This document shows positions 1 through 9,123 of a stretch of DNA of 64,000 nt, in pieces. Position numbers and translations under genes: made by a program. This DNA is from Halorubrum rubrum (GTDB taxonomy: Archaea; Halobacteriota; Halobacteria; Halobacteriales; Haloferacaceae). The notes below the pieces were generated by a model. The model searched no databases. It was given only the letters and a program-made list of their open reading frames with translations, and was not told where the DNA came from. Where the stretch lies: the NCBI RefSeq assembly GCF_024494685.1, contig NZ_JANHDM010000008.1, positions 1 through 64,000 on the forward strand, in the 5' to 3' direction. Numbering within the stretch: the stretch's first letter is position 1; each line of letters starts with the position of its first letter.

Positions 1-29
1 CTTTTGAGCCAGCGACGCGGCTTGCTTAA

Positions 30-73
30 CGAAGCGGAAGAGGAGTTTGGACACATTCGGCTCTTCCGCTTCG
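30..73. repeat. 13-bp inverted repeat beside the truncated ppk1
   Basis: Arms at 30-42 and 61-73 are perfect reverse complements (CGAAGCGGAAGAG) separated by 18 bp. The repeat lies about 20 bp beyond the premature end of the ppk1 fragment, so it may be a terminator or part of the mobile-element end that truncated the gene. No transposase is visible in the few bases to its left. Confidence 0.5.
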
Positions 74-93
74 CTTCCGCCTTCAGAGCGACG

Positions 94-540
94 CTATCCT
101 GCTGCCTTCTGCGGATTCAACAGAGCAGACTCCTCGAAGTGCGTCCGTAGCTGTTCTTGATCTCCTTCGGGTAACTCGTCAGGGGTACAGATCTCGATCC
201 CTTCGTCGGCGAGCGTCGGTTTGAGAACAGACTGCCAGTATTCCGACTGCTGCGCAAAGAGCGGGCGTGCGGTGTCGAGTACTTCGACCCACTGCTCTTT
301 CGGTGTCCGTCCATCGGGCGTCGTCTTCGTCACACCGGCGTCGATCTGCTGTTTGAGTCCGCCAACGCGCTTCATGAAGAACTCGTCGGTGTTTTTCGTG
401 AAGAACGCGAGAAATCGGAGCCGTTCGAGCGGCAGATTCCGATCGTCCATTCCCTCTCGAAGAACTCGCTCCTGAAACGCCAGTTCGGAGAGTTCTCTGT
501 TGAGGTAGTACTCTGGGTTCGTGAGGTCTCTGTCGGTCAC
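94..540 (-). pseudogene. ppk1: Polyphosphate kinase 1, N-terminal fragment
   Basis: The 148 residues match the N-terminal domain of PPK1, the enzyme that makes polyphosphate from ATP. The typical opening is present: YYLNRELSELAFQERVL near residues 11-27, then RLRFLAFFTKNTDEFFMKRV near 41-60. Family members are about 700 residues, so the phospholipase-D-like catalytic domains with the phosphorylated histidine are missing. The reading frame ends in an unrelated tail (LLNPQKAAG) shortly before a strong inverted repeat. I infer that insertion or deletion removed the 3' part and that this fragment is not a working kinase. The identification is firm; the cause of the truncation is not visible. Confidence 0.85.
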
Positions 541-708
541 AGAATCACCCGCGTAAAGAGCGTTGATACCGTGAAGCGGCTCCTGTATCTGTCAAACTGA
601 AAGATTCCTATCATTTTTGGGTCAGCGGAAACGACATCTTACAAATGAGAGAGTAGCACTCATGTTCTGGGTTCACCTGACTGTGATCGGGTACCTTTCG
701 ACATCGAG

Positions 709-1038
709 TTAGCGGGACGAGATCTCGACTGACGGTTCGGGTGCTGACAGAGACCCTTCGCCACCGGACAGGGCACCATCGGGAAGCCATGTGTCGTCGC
801 GTTCCGTCCACTCCTCGATCGGAAGTCGCTGGTGAGTCCCCGAGGGAATGACAATCTCAGTAGCGTCAGAAACGATCCCGTACTTTCGAATCGCCATTTT
901 GGGCTCGTTGAGATCGTGCCTACCTAGATGTGGCTTCACGCGAGCGTACAGATCCTGTTTCGAGTACTCGCTTCGTCGCCCTTCGAGTGCGCGAATGGCG
1001 TTACAAACTGGACAGCTAAGGACCATAGCCGATTCCAT
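709..1038 (-). CDS. Small haloarchaeal protein with N-terminal CPxC motif
   Basis: A 109-residue protein with an SCPVCNAI motif near residues 9-16 that could form half of a zinc-binding site, followed by charged sequence (NEPKMAIRKYGIVSDATEIVI). I do not recognise a named family, although the composition is normal for a haloarchaeal protein. A second ATG four codons in (1026) would put the CPxC motif nearer the N-terminus and is an equally good start. The gene stands alone between the ppk1 remnant and a transglutaminase-like gene. Confidence 0.55.
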   Translation of the reverse strand: MESAMVLSCPVCNAIRALEGRRSEYSKQDLYARVKPHLGRHDLNEPKMAIRKYGIVSDATEIVIPSGTHQRLPIEEWTERDDTWLPDGALSGGEGSLSAPEPSVEISSR

Positions 1039-1336
1039 GACTTACAGATGCTACGCTAACTACAAGAAGCCCGATTAATAGTCGTCTATATCAATATATA
1101 ATAGTTGAGAGCCAAATATATTTGCTACACTCAGTCCCAACGTCCCGATATAGTTGACGCCGCTGAAACCGTCCGTATTCAACTCGCCCTGAAGTCTGGG
1201 ACGGTGACGCCGAGTGGCAAATTCACCGTTACTTGGCCGGTTTCGAGGCTAAGCTCACGGATAAGAACCTCTCCCACCGAGCGAAGTCGGTAGACTGAGC
1301 GAGGTAAGGTGGGGTTGTTGACCACGGTTGCTCCGG
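1039..1336. other. Intergenic region with decayed coding-like sequence
   Basis: About 300 bp with no convincing gene. An AT-rich block (about 1075-1130) is followed by + strand sequence that reads like the end of a protein (DAEWQIHRYLAGFEAKLT) up to a TAG near 1292, but has no start. The stretch 1270-1310 holds CCCACC and GGTGGGG arms that resemble, weakly, the end hairpins of the IS200/IS605 elements elsewhere in the window. Possibly an old transposon relic. Confidence 0.3.
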
Positions 1337-2416
1337 TCAGTGGGGGCGCTTCGCCGACGCGTCGGCAATCGTCTGAAACTGCGTCGGGTCTTGGAGGAAC
1401 TCCTCGCCCATGTCGGTGATCGCCGACTGATCGATGTATTCGACGCCGTCGCCGTACACCGCTAGCACGGGCTCATTTTTGAAGTCGCCGATCGGGCGAG
1501 ACGTGGCGCACTCTATTCCAACGTACGTTCCTCCCGGGAGGGTGGGCGCGTCGGCGTACGCCGCCGGGAGGTCGTCCCTGTGAACGCCCGCGAGCATGTG
1601 ACCGGGAAGGATCACCATCGCGGTCCGGTAGCCGAACGCCGGCTGCGAAAGCATCGCGACTAGCAGATACGTGAGGTCCTCGCAGTCACCGCAGCCATCG
1701 ACGAGCGTCTCCTCGACGGTTCGGATGTAGTCCGGCGCTCCCGTCGATTCCGCATCCGTCGCGTATTCGAGCGAGTGTACGAGTCCGATCGCCCCGTCGA
1801 TAAGGACCGACTCAGGAAGCGACCGCCGAGTATACTTGCCCGTCGCGCTCGCGTTGACGAGCGCCTCCGTGAGCCGCTCGGCATGAGCACTCGCCTTCGC
1901 CGCTTCGAAGCCACTCAGATATCCGTGCATCTCGTCGGCCGCTTCTCTGTACGCGGACCGTTCGATCGGAAACTCCAGACGCCACTCACGCCCGGACCGG
2001 TCCGTCCACTCGTACGTCATGGCGTAGCCGTCCGCGGTCCGTTCCCGAGCGACCGAATCTCTCGCGTCGATGGGTGTCGGCCGCGTCGGCTCGCTCGCAG
2101 AAAGGGACAGCGCCGCAGACCACAGATCGGACAGTTCGACGACTGAGGAAGCGACGACCCCGAGCGCTACTCGGTCCAGCGCTTTGTTGAGGAGTTTCCG
2201 TCGTTTCATCCCCACCGACGGATCACCTCGGATTCGTCCGTCACCGGTAGAGGCGTCCGAATCGGCGGCAGGCGAAACATCCGAGTCCACGTTGACCAGG
2301 GCATCGGATTCGACATGGGCCGGCACCGTCGGGCTTCTCGACCGTCTCGCCCGACGCGGTCGCGGTACATCCGGGCGGTTATCGGAAGCATTCGGGCTTG
2401 ACGACGGGGTCGACAT
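1337..2416 (-). CDS. Transglutaminase-like fold protein
   Basis: A 359-residue protein. Residues 1-68 are Ser/Asp/Pro-rich and poorly structured. A hydrophobic stretch follows MKRRKLLNKAL at about 69-100, and the C-terminal two thirds carry a transglutaminase-like core. The GCGDCEDLTYLLVAML segment (about 241-256) holds the likely catalytic Cys, and the ILPGHMLAGV segment carries a candidate His. Archaeal members often act as cysteine peptidases or are uncharacterised. The true start could be the Met at 2212, which would put the hydrophobic stretch at the N-terminus as a membrane anchor; the longer form overlaps the upstream DUF7511-like gene by 38 bp. The two genes run in the same direction and probably form one transcript. 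Confidence 0.7.
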   Translation of the reverse strand: MSTPSSSPNASDNRPDVPRPRRARRSRSPTVPAHVESDALVNVDSDVSPAADSDASTGDGRIRGDPSVGMKRRKLLNKALDRVALGVVASSVVELSDLWSAALSLSASEPTRPTPIDARDSVARERTADGYAMTYEWTDRSGREWRLEFPIERSAYREAADEMHGYLSGFEAAKASAHAERLTEALVNASATGKYTRRSLPESVLIDGAIGLVHSLEYATDAESTGAPDYIRTVEETLVDGCGDCEDLTYLLVAMLSQPAFGYRTAMVILPGHMLAGVHRDDLPAAYADAPTLPGGTYVGIECATSRPIGDFKNEPVLAVYGDGVEYIDQSAITDMGEEFLQDPTQFQTIADASAKRPH

Positions 2417-2597
2417 CCACCGTCACCCACGTCGACAGCCGCTCGTCATCGGTCGCCTCTGCTGGGAACACCGTGACCCGATCGGGACCCGACGACCGCC
2501 TGTCGACTTGATGTACCAGACCAGTGAACGCGGGACTCACCGATTTCCGCCCGGTCGTCTCGTCGTTCCTCGACCCCCGGTTGGTATCCGTTGTCAT
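2379..2597 (-). CDS. DUF7511-like small protein
   Basis: Seventy-two residues. The C-terminal half (PDRVTVFPAEATDDERLSTW, then a short VDVD-type tail) matches the pattern I associate with the haloarchaeal DUF7511 family: a PDR-T-FP motif, then ER-(S/T)TW. Function is unknown. The start codon lies upstream of the transglutaminase-like gene and the two overlap if the long form of that gene is used. A GC-poor stretch at about 2600-2700 with TATA-like sequence probably holds the promoter. Family assignment is from memory. Confidence 0.6.
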   Translation of the reverse strand: MTTDTNRGSRNDETTGRKSVSPAFTGLVHQVDRRSSGPDRVTVFPAEATDDERLSTWVTVDVDPVVKPECFR

Positions 2598-2955
2598 CTG
2601 TTACTCGTTCGGGTTGTTCGGCAGCCTGCGCTTGAACCCTTATAATAGGTGAACGGACGCGTTAGAAGCCGACCGGTGGGATATATACTCTCGTGACCAG
2701 TCCGTCGTGCCCGTTCTCGCTCGACGAAGGCGAGTCCTCTCCGACATTTAGATCGCAGTTTTTCAGATTGAGATAATCAGACTATGGCGTAGGCCCGGAC
2801 GGGACTCCGGAGATGGGCGATCATGTCATACTCGGTTTGATACAAATTCGATTCTCTCTTGATCAGAGAACGCCCCTTCGGTCGCTGATTTCGTACGGAG
2901 CAATATATATCACTCATAGCAACGAAAACCGTGCCTCGGTGAAATCCCCAGGTGT

Positions 2956-4014
2956 ATGGCCTCGCCCGAATGCGGGACACTGTCGCCGGTACTCGATACG
3001 CTCCACACCGGTGTGGCGATCTATGACGCCGCCTCTGGGGCTGTTATCGATGCGAACGCGCGACTGGAGGAAATCCTCGGTTACAGTTCGGACCGACTGC
3101 GTGAGCTCTCCGTGGCCGAATACACGGCGAACACGTACCCACACACCGAGTCTGAGTTCCACAATCGACTCTCCAGGGCCGCCAACGGAAGCCCGCAACA
3201 GTTCGTGTGGCGAGCCAAACGAGCGGACGGCGAACTCATTTGGATTCAGGTATTTACTTCTCGACAGCGCCCGACGGTGGACCGCTGTGTCCACGTCGAG
3301 GTACGGGACATTACGCGTCACTACGACACCCATCATCGGGCGGAACTGTTCTGGCGCGTCCTCCGGCACAACCTCCGGAACGAGGCCGCGATTATCATCG
3401 GATGTGCGGAGCAGGCGATGAACGGCCCCGAGAGCGGACCGTCCGAAGAAGTGGTCTCAACCATTCTTTCTAGAGGCGAGAAGCTCGGGAACATCGCGAC
3501 GTCCGTGAAACAAATCGAACACGCGGTGACCGACTCAAAAGGAAACCTCAACCGAGTTTCCGCCGTGAGCGCCGTACGGAACGTCGTGAGCCGGATCGGT
3601 GCCGAACATCCCGGCGCGGACATCCGGGTAAACGAACGAAAACAAATGTGGATCGACATAAACGACGCATTCAATTACGCGCTCGCACACGCCATTGAGA
3701 ATGCGATTGTCCACGGCAACGACGAGGCGCCGGCAGTCGAGATAACGGTCGGCCCGTCGCCCAACACCGGTCGCGCAGAGATCCGCATCGAAGATACAAA
3801 TCCGCCGATCCCGCCCGAGGAGATCGCCGCGCTGTTTTCGCCGACCGTCACCACGAGCACGTCCCACGGCTCCGGGATCGGCCTGTTCGTGATGAAGTGG
3901 TGCGTCGAATCGCTCGGCGGAGAGGTATTGTTCGAATCGCGGAATTCCGGGGGAAACGCCGTCTGTTTACTCCTGCCACCTAAGCAGTTCCCGGATTCGA
4001 TGATGACCGATTGA
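2956..4014 (+). CDS. PAS-domain sensor histidine kinase
   Basis: A 352-residue cytoplasmic kinase. Residues about 8-120 form a PAS domain that ends in the usual VRDIT linker. The dimerisation/H-box is FWRVLRHNLRNEA near 130-142, with the phospho-accepting His inside RHNLRNE. A HATPase domain follows, with an N-box (HAIENAIVHGN) and a G-box (HGSGIGLFVMKW). There is no transmembrane segment and no receiver domain, so it should sense an intracellular signal and pass phosphate to a separate response regulator. No partner regulator is adjacent. AT-rich DNA at about 2895-2920 is a plausible promoter. Confidence 0.85.
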   Translation: MASPECGTLSPVLDTLHTGVAIYDAASGAVIDANARLEEILGYSSDRLRELSVAEYTANTYPHTESEFHNRLSRAANGSPQQFVWRAKRADGELIWIQVFTSRQRPTVDRCVHVEVRDITRHYDTHHRAELFWRVLRHNLRNEAAIIIGCAEQAMNGPESGPSEEVVSTILSRGEKLGNIATSVKQIEHAVTDSKGNLNRVSAVSAVRNVVSRIGAEHPGADIRVNERKQMWIDINDAFNYALAHAIENAIVHGNDEAPAVEITVGPSPNTGRAEIRIEDTNPPIPPEEIAALFSPTVTTSTSHGSGIGLFVMKWCVESLGGEVLFESRNSGGNAVCLLLPPKQFPDSMMTD

Positions 4015-4331
4015 GTTCGCTGTTCGCGACGGCGCGTACGTCTCGGTGGGAGTTACCCTCCCTCAGTTAGCACGAATAGGTCTCCAATTCGCTCCATTCG
4101 ATATCGATCCGAGCGCTGTCGGCAGCGACATGTCCAGAGGCGAAACGGGAGGGTTCACGAAAACAACCGAGGCGACCGCACCTGTGAGTCACACTTGAGA
4201 ATCGCAAGCGGCTCTGTTGAAATCCTCAAACGATAATATGTTTTCGGCGGCATGCTGAATATATCGCGCGAGTCGGTTAGGTGGGTGGCAAACGTGCCCG
4301 CGGACACCGGCCCGCTCACGAGTCGACACAG
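4015..4331. other. Intergenic region with a transposon-end relic
   Basis: No gene seen in about 317 bp. At 4210-4240 the sequence GGCTCTGTTGAAATCCTCA matches the end of the relics at 43208-43263 and 40169-40216 (inverted there), suggesting the terminal repeat of a lost insertion sequence. The rest shows no structure I can support. Confidence 0.5.
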
Positions 4332-4856
4332 TCAGTGCCCACTGAGCCGACGGCGACGCTGGGAGGCCCACCCTGCGACCGCTCCGAGGGGAACGAGCAG
4401 GGCACCGACTAGCGGACTCCACGCAGTAGCGACGGTTCGAGTAACATCGACAGCAGTCCACAGCGGTTCCGGATAGAGCTGTATTGCGTAGTGTAACCCC
4501 TGGCCGGTAACGATACTGAGGAGGAGTGGAAACAGTAGTACGTACACTCCTGCCAGTATCGGGACGAGTGCCACGATTCCGAGGGCCATCGCGCTACCCA
4601 CGAAGGCCCCCTGTTCCGGAGTAGATACCCGAGACATGACCCGTCGCCAGACGATGGTGCCCAGCACAAATCCCGCGACAAACGCGAACTGTAGCGCGTG
4701 TCCGACCCAGTACTGCGCGTCTGGCGACAGCCGTAACGGGACAACCATCGCCACGAGCAAATAAAGGATGGAGGCGGCGAGTGCCGCCGCCGCCGTGATG
4801 ACCCCGGCACCCATATCCCGCCACCACGTCACCGAGCGTTGCTGCCACGTGACCAT
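4332..4856 (-). CDS. Four-helix membrane protein, unknown
   Basis: From the Met at 4856 the protein is 174 residues with about four hydrophobic segments and a basic C-terminus (ASQRRRRLSGH). I do not recognise the family. I chose this start over a Met 13 codons upstream because a TTATAT box lies about 28 bp before it, the spacing expected for a leaderless haloarchaeal transcript. The gene is flanked by transposon or integrase relics on both sides. Confidence 0.6.
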   Translation of the reverse strand: MVTWQQRSVTWWRDMGAGVITAAAALAASILYLLVAMVVPLRLSPDAQYWVGHALQFAFVAGFVLGTIVWRRVMSRVSTPEQGAFVGSAMALGIVALVPILAGVYVLLFPLLLSIVTGQGLHYAIQLYPEPLWTAVDVTRTVATAWSPLVGALLVPLGAVAGWASQRRRRLSGH

Positions 4857-5055
4857 ACGGCCTTGAACGCTGCGTGGGAATATAACTGAGCGCAACCGGT
4901 CGGTGACAGTTGTATCCTCTGTATTCAGCAGCTGGTTACTGTCAGCATCTGAGGATTACAACGGATGCTAATATACCAGCTCTCCTTTCAATTCTGCCAG
5001 ACTGACTTGAATAGAAGACACGCATCAAACACATCCTCCGAGATTGTGGTGGTGT

Positions 5056-5964
5056 GTCAACGACGGGTATCTCGAGGCGCACTACGCGCAGCCGGGCGAG
5101 TGCGATGGCGCCGCTGCCGGAGGACGACGGCCGCAAGCCCGGTGACCAGCAGGCCTGGACGTCGGAACAGCGCCACGCCCTTACCCGCTACGTCGACGAA
5201 CAGGCCCGCGACACTGTCGAGACGTACACGACACTCCCGGAGGAACTTCCCCCATGAATAAGCAGCGAGCACGCTACGCGGCGCTGAAGGCGGCTCGTGA
5301 CCGGGCGCTGGTGTTCGTGCTCGCGTACACAGCTGTCCGCGTTGGGGAACTCCTCCGAGATCCAAACGACCCGCGTCGGCGCGGCGTCCGCTGGGAGGAT
5401 CTCTCCCTCGACGACGGAAGTATGGACGTCTACCGGAAGAAACAGCAGTGGGACGCCGCCAGTCTACCTGACCCGGTGATCTCGCTGCTCCGGAGCTACC
5501 GCCAGCTGATGGATCCAGCCACGAAGCGCTGGCCGGTGTTCCCGACGTTCGACCAACGGACGCTCGCAGAACTCGTCGAGGAAGAGCTAGCCGAACGAGG
5601 GGAACGCCCAGAAGCGAGTACTGAGTGTCGTAACGAATACGCCCGCGACCTCCTGCTGGCGCTCGATGAGGGAATTCGACCGCTGTCGATCACGACGGAC
5701 GGCGCACGGTCGATTCTTCAACGACTCTCGGAGGCCGCAGAGATCGATATCGATCATCCAAAACACGATTACCTCGCTCCGCATGGCGGTCGACGCAGGA
5801 TGGGTGAGGTGCTTGTCCGGGCGTTCGGGTACACGGTGGCGGCCAGGTATCTCGATAACTCCGAAGAGATGGTTCGGGAGCGGTACTCTCACACCGAGGC
5901 TGGCAAACTCGGTGATGTGGCGACAGAAGCACTCAACGAAGTCGACTCTCTGAACCGTACGTGA
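5056..5964 (+). pseudogene. Tyrosine recombinase (phage-type integrase), frameshifted and 5'-truncated
   Basis: Three consecutive reading frames together encode the catalytic part of a tyrosine recombinase. NDGYLEAHYAQPG is read in one frame from about 5059. MAPLPEDDGRKPGDQQAWTS follows in a second frame from 5105. From 5254 an open 236-residue frame runs to the stop. That last part carries the catalytic Arg (AYTAVRVGELL), the H-x-x-R box (APHGGRRRMGE) and a candidate nucleophile Tyr (RERYSH). The start of the gene is absent. Two frameshifts and the missing N-terminus make it very likely inactive. It is probably what remains of the integrase of an integrated plasmid or virus in this accessory region. 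The 5254 ATG overlaps the preceding stop, so expression of the C-terminal piece alone cannot be excluded. Confidence 0.75.
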
Positions 5965-6021
5965 ACGAGGAAACGAGACGAACTTTGATGAGTAATCCGG
6001 ACCGCACGGCGGTCGGCCACG

Positions 6022-6417
6022 CAACGGGATCGGGCCAGACAGTTCGACGCGGTCTTCAACGATTCGCGAACTGCGACGTGGGTGCTCGACCCGGATGGTA
6101 CACTTGTCGGTGTGAATGAGACAGCACGAGAGGTGGTCGATGAAGCTATCGACACGCTCGTCGGCGAACCGTTCTGGACGCTTCCGTGGTGGTCACAGGC
6201 CGATACAACGAACACGGATGTCCACCAGCTCGTGGAGAAAGCACTCGACGGGACGTTCGGCAACGCGGTCGTCCCACAGCCGCCAGACGTCGATGATCCG
6301 CGCGTTATCGACCTCTCCGTGCGCCCCGTCGAAAACGAGCGCGACGATCTCGTCTCGATCGTTGTCGAAGGCGTCGATATCACCGAGCGTGTTGACCTCG
6401 AACGGAATCTCAGAGCG
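6022..6417 (+). pseudogene. PAS-domain fragment of a sensor kinase
   Basis: An open frame, intact in sequence but lacking both ends of a gene, encodes one PAS domain. It runs from RARQFDAVFNDSRTATWVLD through the GTLVGVN core to VEGVDITERVDLERNLRA, the standard exit linker of haloarchaeal PAS kinases. No kinase core follows. After residue RA the sequence joins, in the opposite orientation, a fragment of an ISH3-type transposase. I infer that an insertion followed by a deletion removed the kinase part. The only nearby start is a GTG at 6082, inside the domain. Confidence 0.7.
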
Positions 6418-6943
6418 TGCGGGAGTCATCCGCCTCGACAGATTCGGATGCGGGCGTGAATCGAACGGCAGGATCGACGATACAGAGTGTCACAAATGCG
6501 TACGCGAGGTTTGTTCCGCGGTCTGGATTGACCGCACAGACGTGCGGTGTGTCGTCAGATCCGTAGTAGAGCCATTCGTGAATATCGAGCGCAACATCGA
6601 CAGGACGAGTGAATGCCCGCCGACGGCGGGCGTGAGCGAACGTGGCTGCCCGGACGCCATCGAACTGAGCGTCGATGGTGTCCGGGCTCAGTCCACGAAG
6701 ATGGTAGAGCAGTGATTTGGCAAGTGGACTTCGTTGCTGGAGAGCAATCTCTTCATTTCGAGCAAGCTGAAGCTCTTTGGCGGTTGTATGGACGAATTCG
6801 CCGTCGAAGGAACTCCGAGCGAGGACTTTCTGGAAGTCCTCGCTCGGATACTGTCCGTTCGGCTTAGTCGCAAAATCGAGATGTGTGAATAACAGCCTAG
6901 AAGCAGCACGAGACAGCTGTTTCGCCTCCGTTGCGTGAATCAT
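6410..6943 (-). pseudogene. ISH3-type transposase, N-terminal fragment
   Basis: The 177 residues match the N-terminal half of ISH3-family (IS4-like DDE) transposases. The recognisable segment is VALDIHEWLYYG, with the first catalytic Asp, followed by a PHVCAVNPDRGTN-type stretch. Full-length enzymes are about 380-400 residues, so the remaining catalytic residues are lost. The end of the frame (after about 6455) is random sequence running into the PAS fragment. AT-rich DNA at 6944-7000 upstream of the start may include the old terminal repeat. The fragment cannot transpose itself. Confidence 0.7.
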
Positions 6944-7028
6944 GCCACAGATTAGTCACCAACAACGAAAACAACAACTCAGCTACTTCGGCACCTACTG
7001 TTCAGGCGCGGGAGGAGGTCAATGCTGT

Positions 7029-8012
7029 TCAGAATATCAGTATCTGTGCGAGTGTGCCGACGAAAAAGAGCACTACCAAGAACGCGACCCCGGTCTTTTG
7101 GATTCGCTTTCCATAGGCGTCAAGCTCATAGTTGCCGATACAGATGGTGACGAGCCGCGTTGGATGTGTGAACGGGCTTGGCGGACGTGGGTCCGGGATC
7201 CGGTCACGGAGTCGCCTGTATTCGGTGAACGACCAGACGCTGTAGAGCGATACTGAGATGACCAGCGTGATCGCCGCCAGAAATACGATCCCGAGTAGCA
7301 CACCGCTCGGATCCGTCAGTTCGACTTGTAGGTGGACTGGTTCGTCACTCCCGGATCCCACGAAGAGAAGAACCGCCGCAACACTCACTACCGAGGCCGG
7401 TAGCACGAATAATGCTATCTTGAGTAGCCGTATACTGAGGCTGTGGACTGTCCCTCGGTCGACACCGAACAGTGTTTGATACCGTGTCGAGGTGTATTCG
7501 TGTTCGGAACGGAGCCCTGTCTCAGCCCCTGGTTTTCGCGCACCGATTGCGTTGAGCGCGGTAAGGAGCAGACCGAGCCCACCGATAGCCATGAATTCGA
7601 ATGAACTTGTTATCGTCTGCCGCTCAAGGAACCCATCACTCGGGTCGGCAGGGTCGACGTATGCCGTCACCGTCTCACCTGCTTCATATGGCTCAATCGC
7701 TGACTGGGCGTCTGCTCGCGTATCATACGATGGGCTAATACTACCGGGGAACAGTTGGTCACCGGTATATTGGGTTCCCTGGAACTGATAGGCAAACTCG
7801 ATTTGAACGTAGTAATCCGAGCTCCCGCGGCTCTCCGACTGGTAGACGGATGCCTCCTCGATCGTCGCTTCGACTGTCACGGCATCGTCGACCGCTTCGG
7901 ACTGTTGAACATAGTCGTACCCGCCGAAGGTGATCCCTGATAGACAGACGAGCACGATAATAATAGTGCCCTTTGTGACTCGAACCGGTGTGCCTCGAAC
8001 GGCGAACTCCAT
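7029..8012 (-). CDS. DUF3592-type membrane protein
   Basis: A 327-residue membrane protein. One transmembrane segment lies near residues 13-32, followed by an extracytoplasmic beta-rich domain. That domain includes the VTAYVDPADPSDGFLER stretch typical of DUF3592 proteins (Y-x-P-x-(D/N)P-x-x). Further hydrophobic segments occur at about 137-158, 198-222, 236-260 and the C-terminus. The family has no assigned function. The start Met at 8012 is preceded by AT-rich DNA. It appears to be monocistronic. Confidence 0.75.
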   Translation of the reverse strand: MEFAVRGTPVRVTKGTIIIVLVCLSGITFGGYDYVQQSEAVDDAVTVEATIEEASVYQSESRGSSDYYVQIEFAYQFQGTQYTGDQLFPGSISPSYDTRADAQSAIEPYEAGETVTAYVDPADPSDGFLERQTITSSFEFMAIGGLGLLLTALNAIGARKPGAETGLRSEHEYTSTRYQTLFGVDRGTVHSLSIRLLKIALFVLPASVVSVAAVLLFVGSGSDEPVHLQVELTDPSGVLLGIVFLAAITLVISVSLYSVWSFTEYRRLRDRIPDPRPPSPFTHPTRLVTICIGNYELDAYGKRIQKTGVAFLVVLFFVGTLAQILIF

Positions 8013-8083
8013 TTATGTAAACACCGTCACACTTTGTGGATGTAGTTTGGTCGATTGTATCGAAGTCTAATACCGAGAGGGTG

Positions 8084-8257
8084 CTACTCCGCGTGTTTCA
8101 GTATTTGTGGGGTGACGATCACCTCAATGGCAGCAATTCCGAGTGCGACCCAACGGATTGTGCCTTCAAGAAAGGCGAATGCAATGAGGGCGATGACCGC
8201 GGCATTAACGAAGCTTATACCATAGCGGATGGTTGGACTGTCAAAGATGGAGGGCAT
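8084..8257 (-). CDS. Small two-helix membrane protein (57 aa)
   Basis: A 57-residue frame begins MPSIFDSPTIRYGISFVN, continues with the hydrophobic run AAVIALIAFAFLEGTIRWVA, and ends in TPQILKHAE. Two hydrophobic segments with charged flanks and a clean ATG and TAG make it look like a real small membrane protein and not chance. I do not know a function. It lies downstream of, and in the same direction as, the HTH/DUF2178 genes, with about 170 bp between that may contain a second decayed small frame. Confidence 0.6.
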   Translation of the reverse strand: MPSIFDSPTIRYGISFVNAAVIALIAFAFLEGTIRWVALGIAAIEVIVTPQILKHAE

Positions 8258-8425
8258 CTGTAGGGTTTGATTCGGAGCACAATCTTATTTTTATTGAAAT
8301 CCTCTTGTCTCTCATCCGGTTGGGAGCGCAAGGATAAACGCGAAGAACGCTAATGAGATGATGAAGACTGTAGCGTACCAGAGTGTTACGTGTGGTCTAT
8401 TTCCATAGTTTGCTGAAACTTACGT
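8258..8425 (-). other. Gap with a possible small membrane frame lacking a start
   Basis: The minus strand here reads HVTLWYATVFIISLAFF and then FILALPTG before a stop near 8314, which looks like a transmembrane segment. There is no ATG, GTG or TTG in frame between the preceding in-frame stop and this sequence. It may be a decayed small gene of the HTH/DUF2178 operon. Confidence 0.25.
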
Positions 8426-8629
8426 CTAGTCGTTGTTCTCTTCCGGCTGGAAGATGTCCTCGATGTGGCACTCGAAATGGGCGGCAAGCTTGAAGGCCAA
8501 CTCCAGCGATGGATCGTAGCGCTCACGCTCGATGGCGTTGATCGTCTGTCGAGTGACCCCGACTGCCTCAGCCAATTCACCTTGGCTGAGTCCTGCCGCC
8601 TCGCGTCGTCGTGGAAGGTTATTCTCCAT
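8426..8629 (-). CDS. XRE/Cro-like HTH regulator
   Basis: From the Met at 8629 the protein is 67 residues and is almost entirely one Cro/C1-type helix-turn-helix: RREAAGLSQGELAEAVGVTR with the recognition part RQTINAIERERYDPSL. It ends in a short acidic tail. This YozG-like short HTH form is often encoded next to a DUF2178-type membrane protein, as here, where the upstream gene ends 5 bp before. I chose Met 8629 because the longer frame adds a non-HTH extension that overlaps the neighbour. It probably represses its own operon; a candidate operator palindrome sits at the start of the first gene. Confidence 0.85.
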   Translation of the reverse strand: MENNLPRRREAAGLSQGELAEAVGVTRQTINAIERERYDPSLELAFKLAAHFECHIEDIFQPEENND

Positions 8630-8634
8630 TATGG

Positions 8635-9063
8635 TTATCGTCGCTTGACGATCCCGTAGGAGACGCCCCACATCAAAAAGAGCCCCGAAGCCAGGAATAT
8701 CGCACCGTTCACTTCTGGCGGCGTCTCGATGCGTCTCGCAGCCTCAAGCACGTAGATCACCGGGATGACGGATAGTCCACCCACGAATAAGACACCCAGC
8801 GTCAAGCCGCTAGCACGGTTGTAGAGATCCGTATCTCGTTCGTCTTGGAGCGGTACGTCGGTGAGTTTGGGAGCGAGAAATGAGATTCCGCCGCCGAGCC
8901 ACACGCCAACACAGTAGATGCTCGTTCCGATGAGTTCTCGTCCTGTGGCCATCCCGGCGAGTAATCCGACGATCGACACGGTCACTATAGCGTACACGCT
9001 CCGATAGTACAGACGGCGAGCTCGTCCTGGGTCACCCGTCTCAGACACTATGTTGTCAAACAT
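8635..9063 (-). CDS. DUF2178-type four-helix membrane protein
   Basis: A 142-residue protein with four hydrophobic segments (about residues 22-42, 45-65, 88-110 and 120-138) and a conserved-looking linker LTDVPLQDERDTDLYNRASG between the second and third. That DER(D/E) linker is a hallmark of DUF2178 proteins. Function is unknown; the gene pairs with the HTH regulator that follows 5 bp downstream. The promoter region directly abuts the ATG and includes a 13-bp palindrome, indicating a leaderless or near-leaderless transcript under repressor control. Confidence 0.8.
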   Translation of the reverse strand: MFDNIVSETGDPGRARRLYYRSVYAIVTVSIVGLLAGMATGRELIGTSIYCVGVWLGGGISFLAPKLTDVPLQDERDTDLYNRASGLTLGVLFVGGLSVIPVIYVLEAARRIETPPEVNGAIFLASGLFLMWGVSYGIVKRR

Positions 9064-9064
9064 G

Positions 9065-9077
9065 CTTTACAGTAAAG
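9065..9077. promoter_or_regulatory. Palindromic operator CTTTACnGTAAAG, copy 1
   Basis: A perfect 6+1+6 palindrome lies one base before the ATG of the DUF2178 gene and is followed by AT-rich promoter-like DNA. The same palindrome, with matching flanks, recurs at 11227-11239. Its position over the probable transcription start suggests repression by the HTH protein encoded in the operon; this is inference from position and symmetry. Confidence 0.6.
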
Positions 9078-9123
9078 TATGTTTTACAGCCAAAATAAAT
9101 CTTTGTCTGCGAAATGATCGTGT

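Noticed and set aside
1105-1293. 62-codon plus-strand frame
   Set aside because: Another frame over the same bases looks more protein-like, and neither has a proper start; probably a relic.
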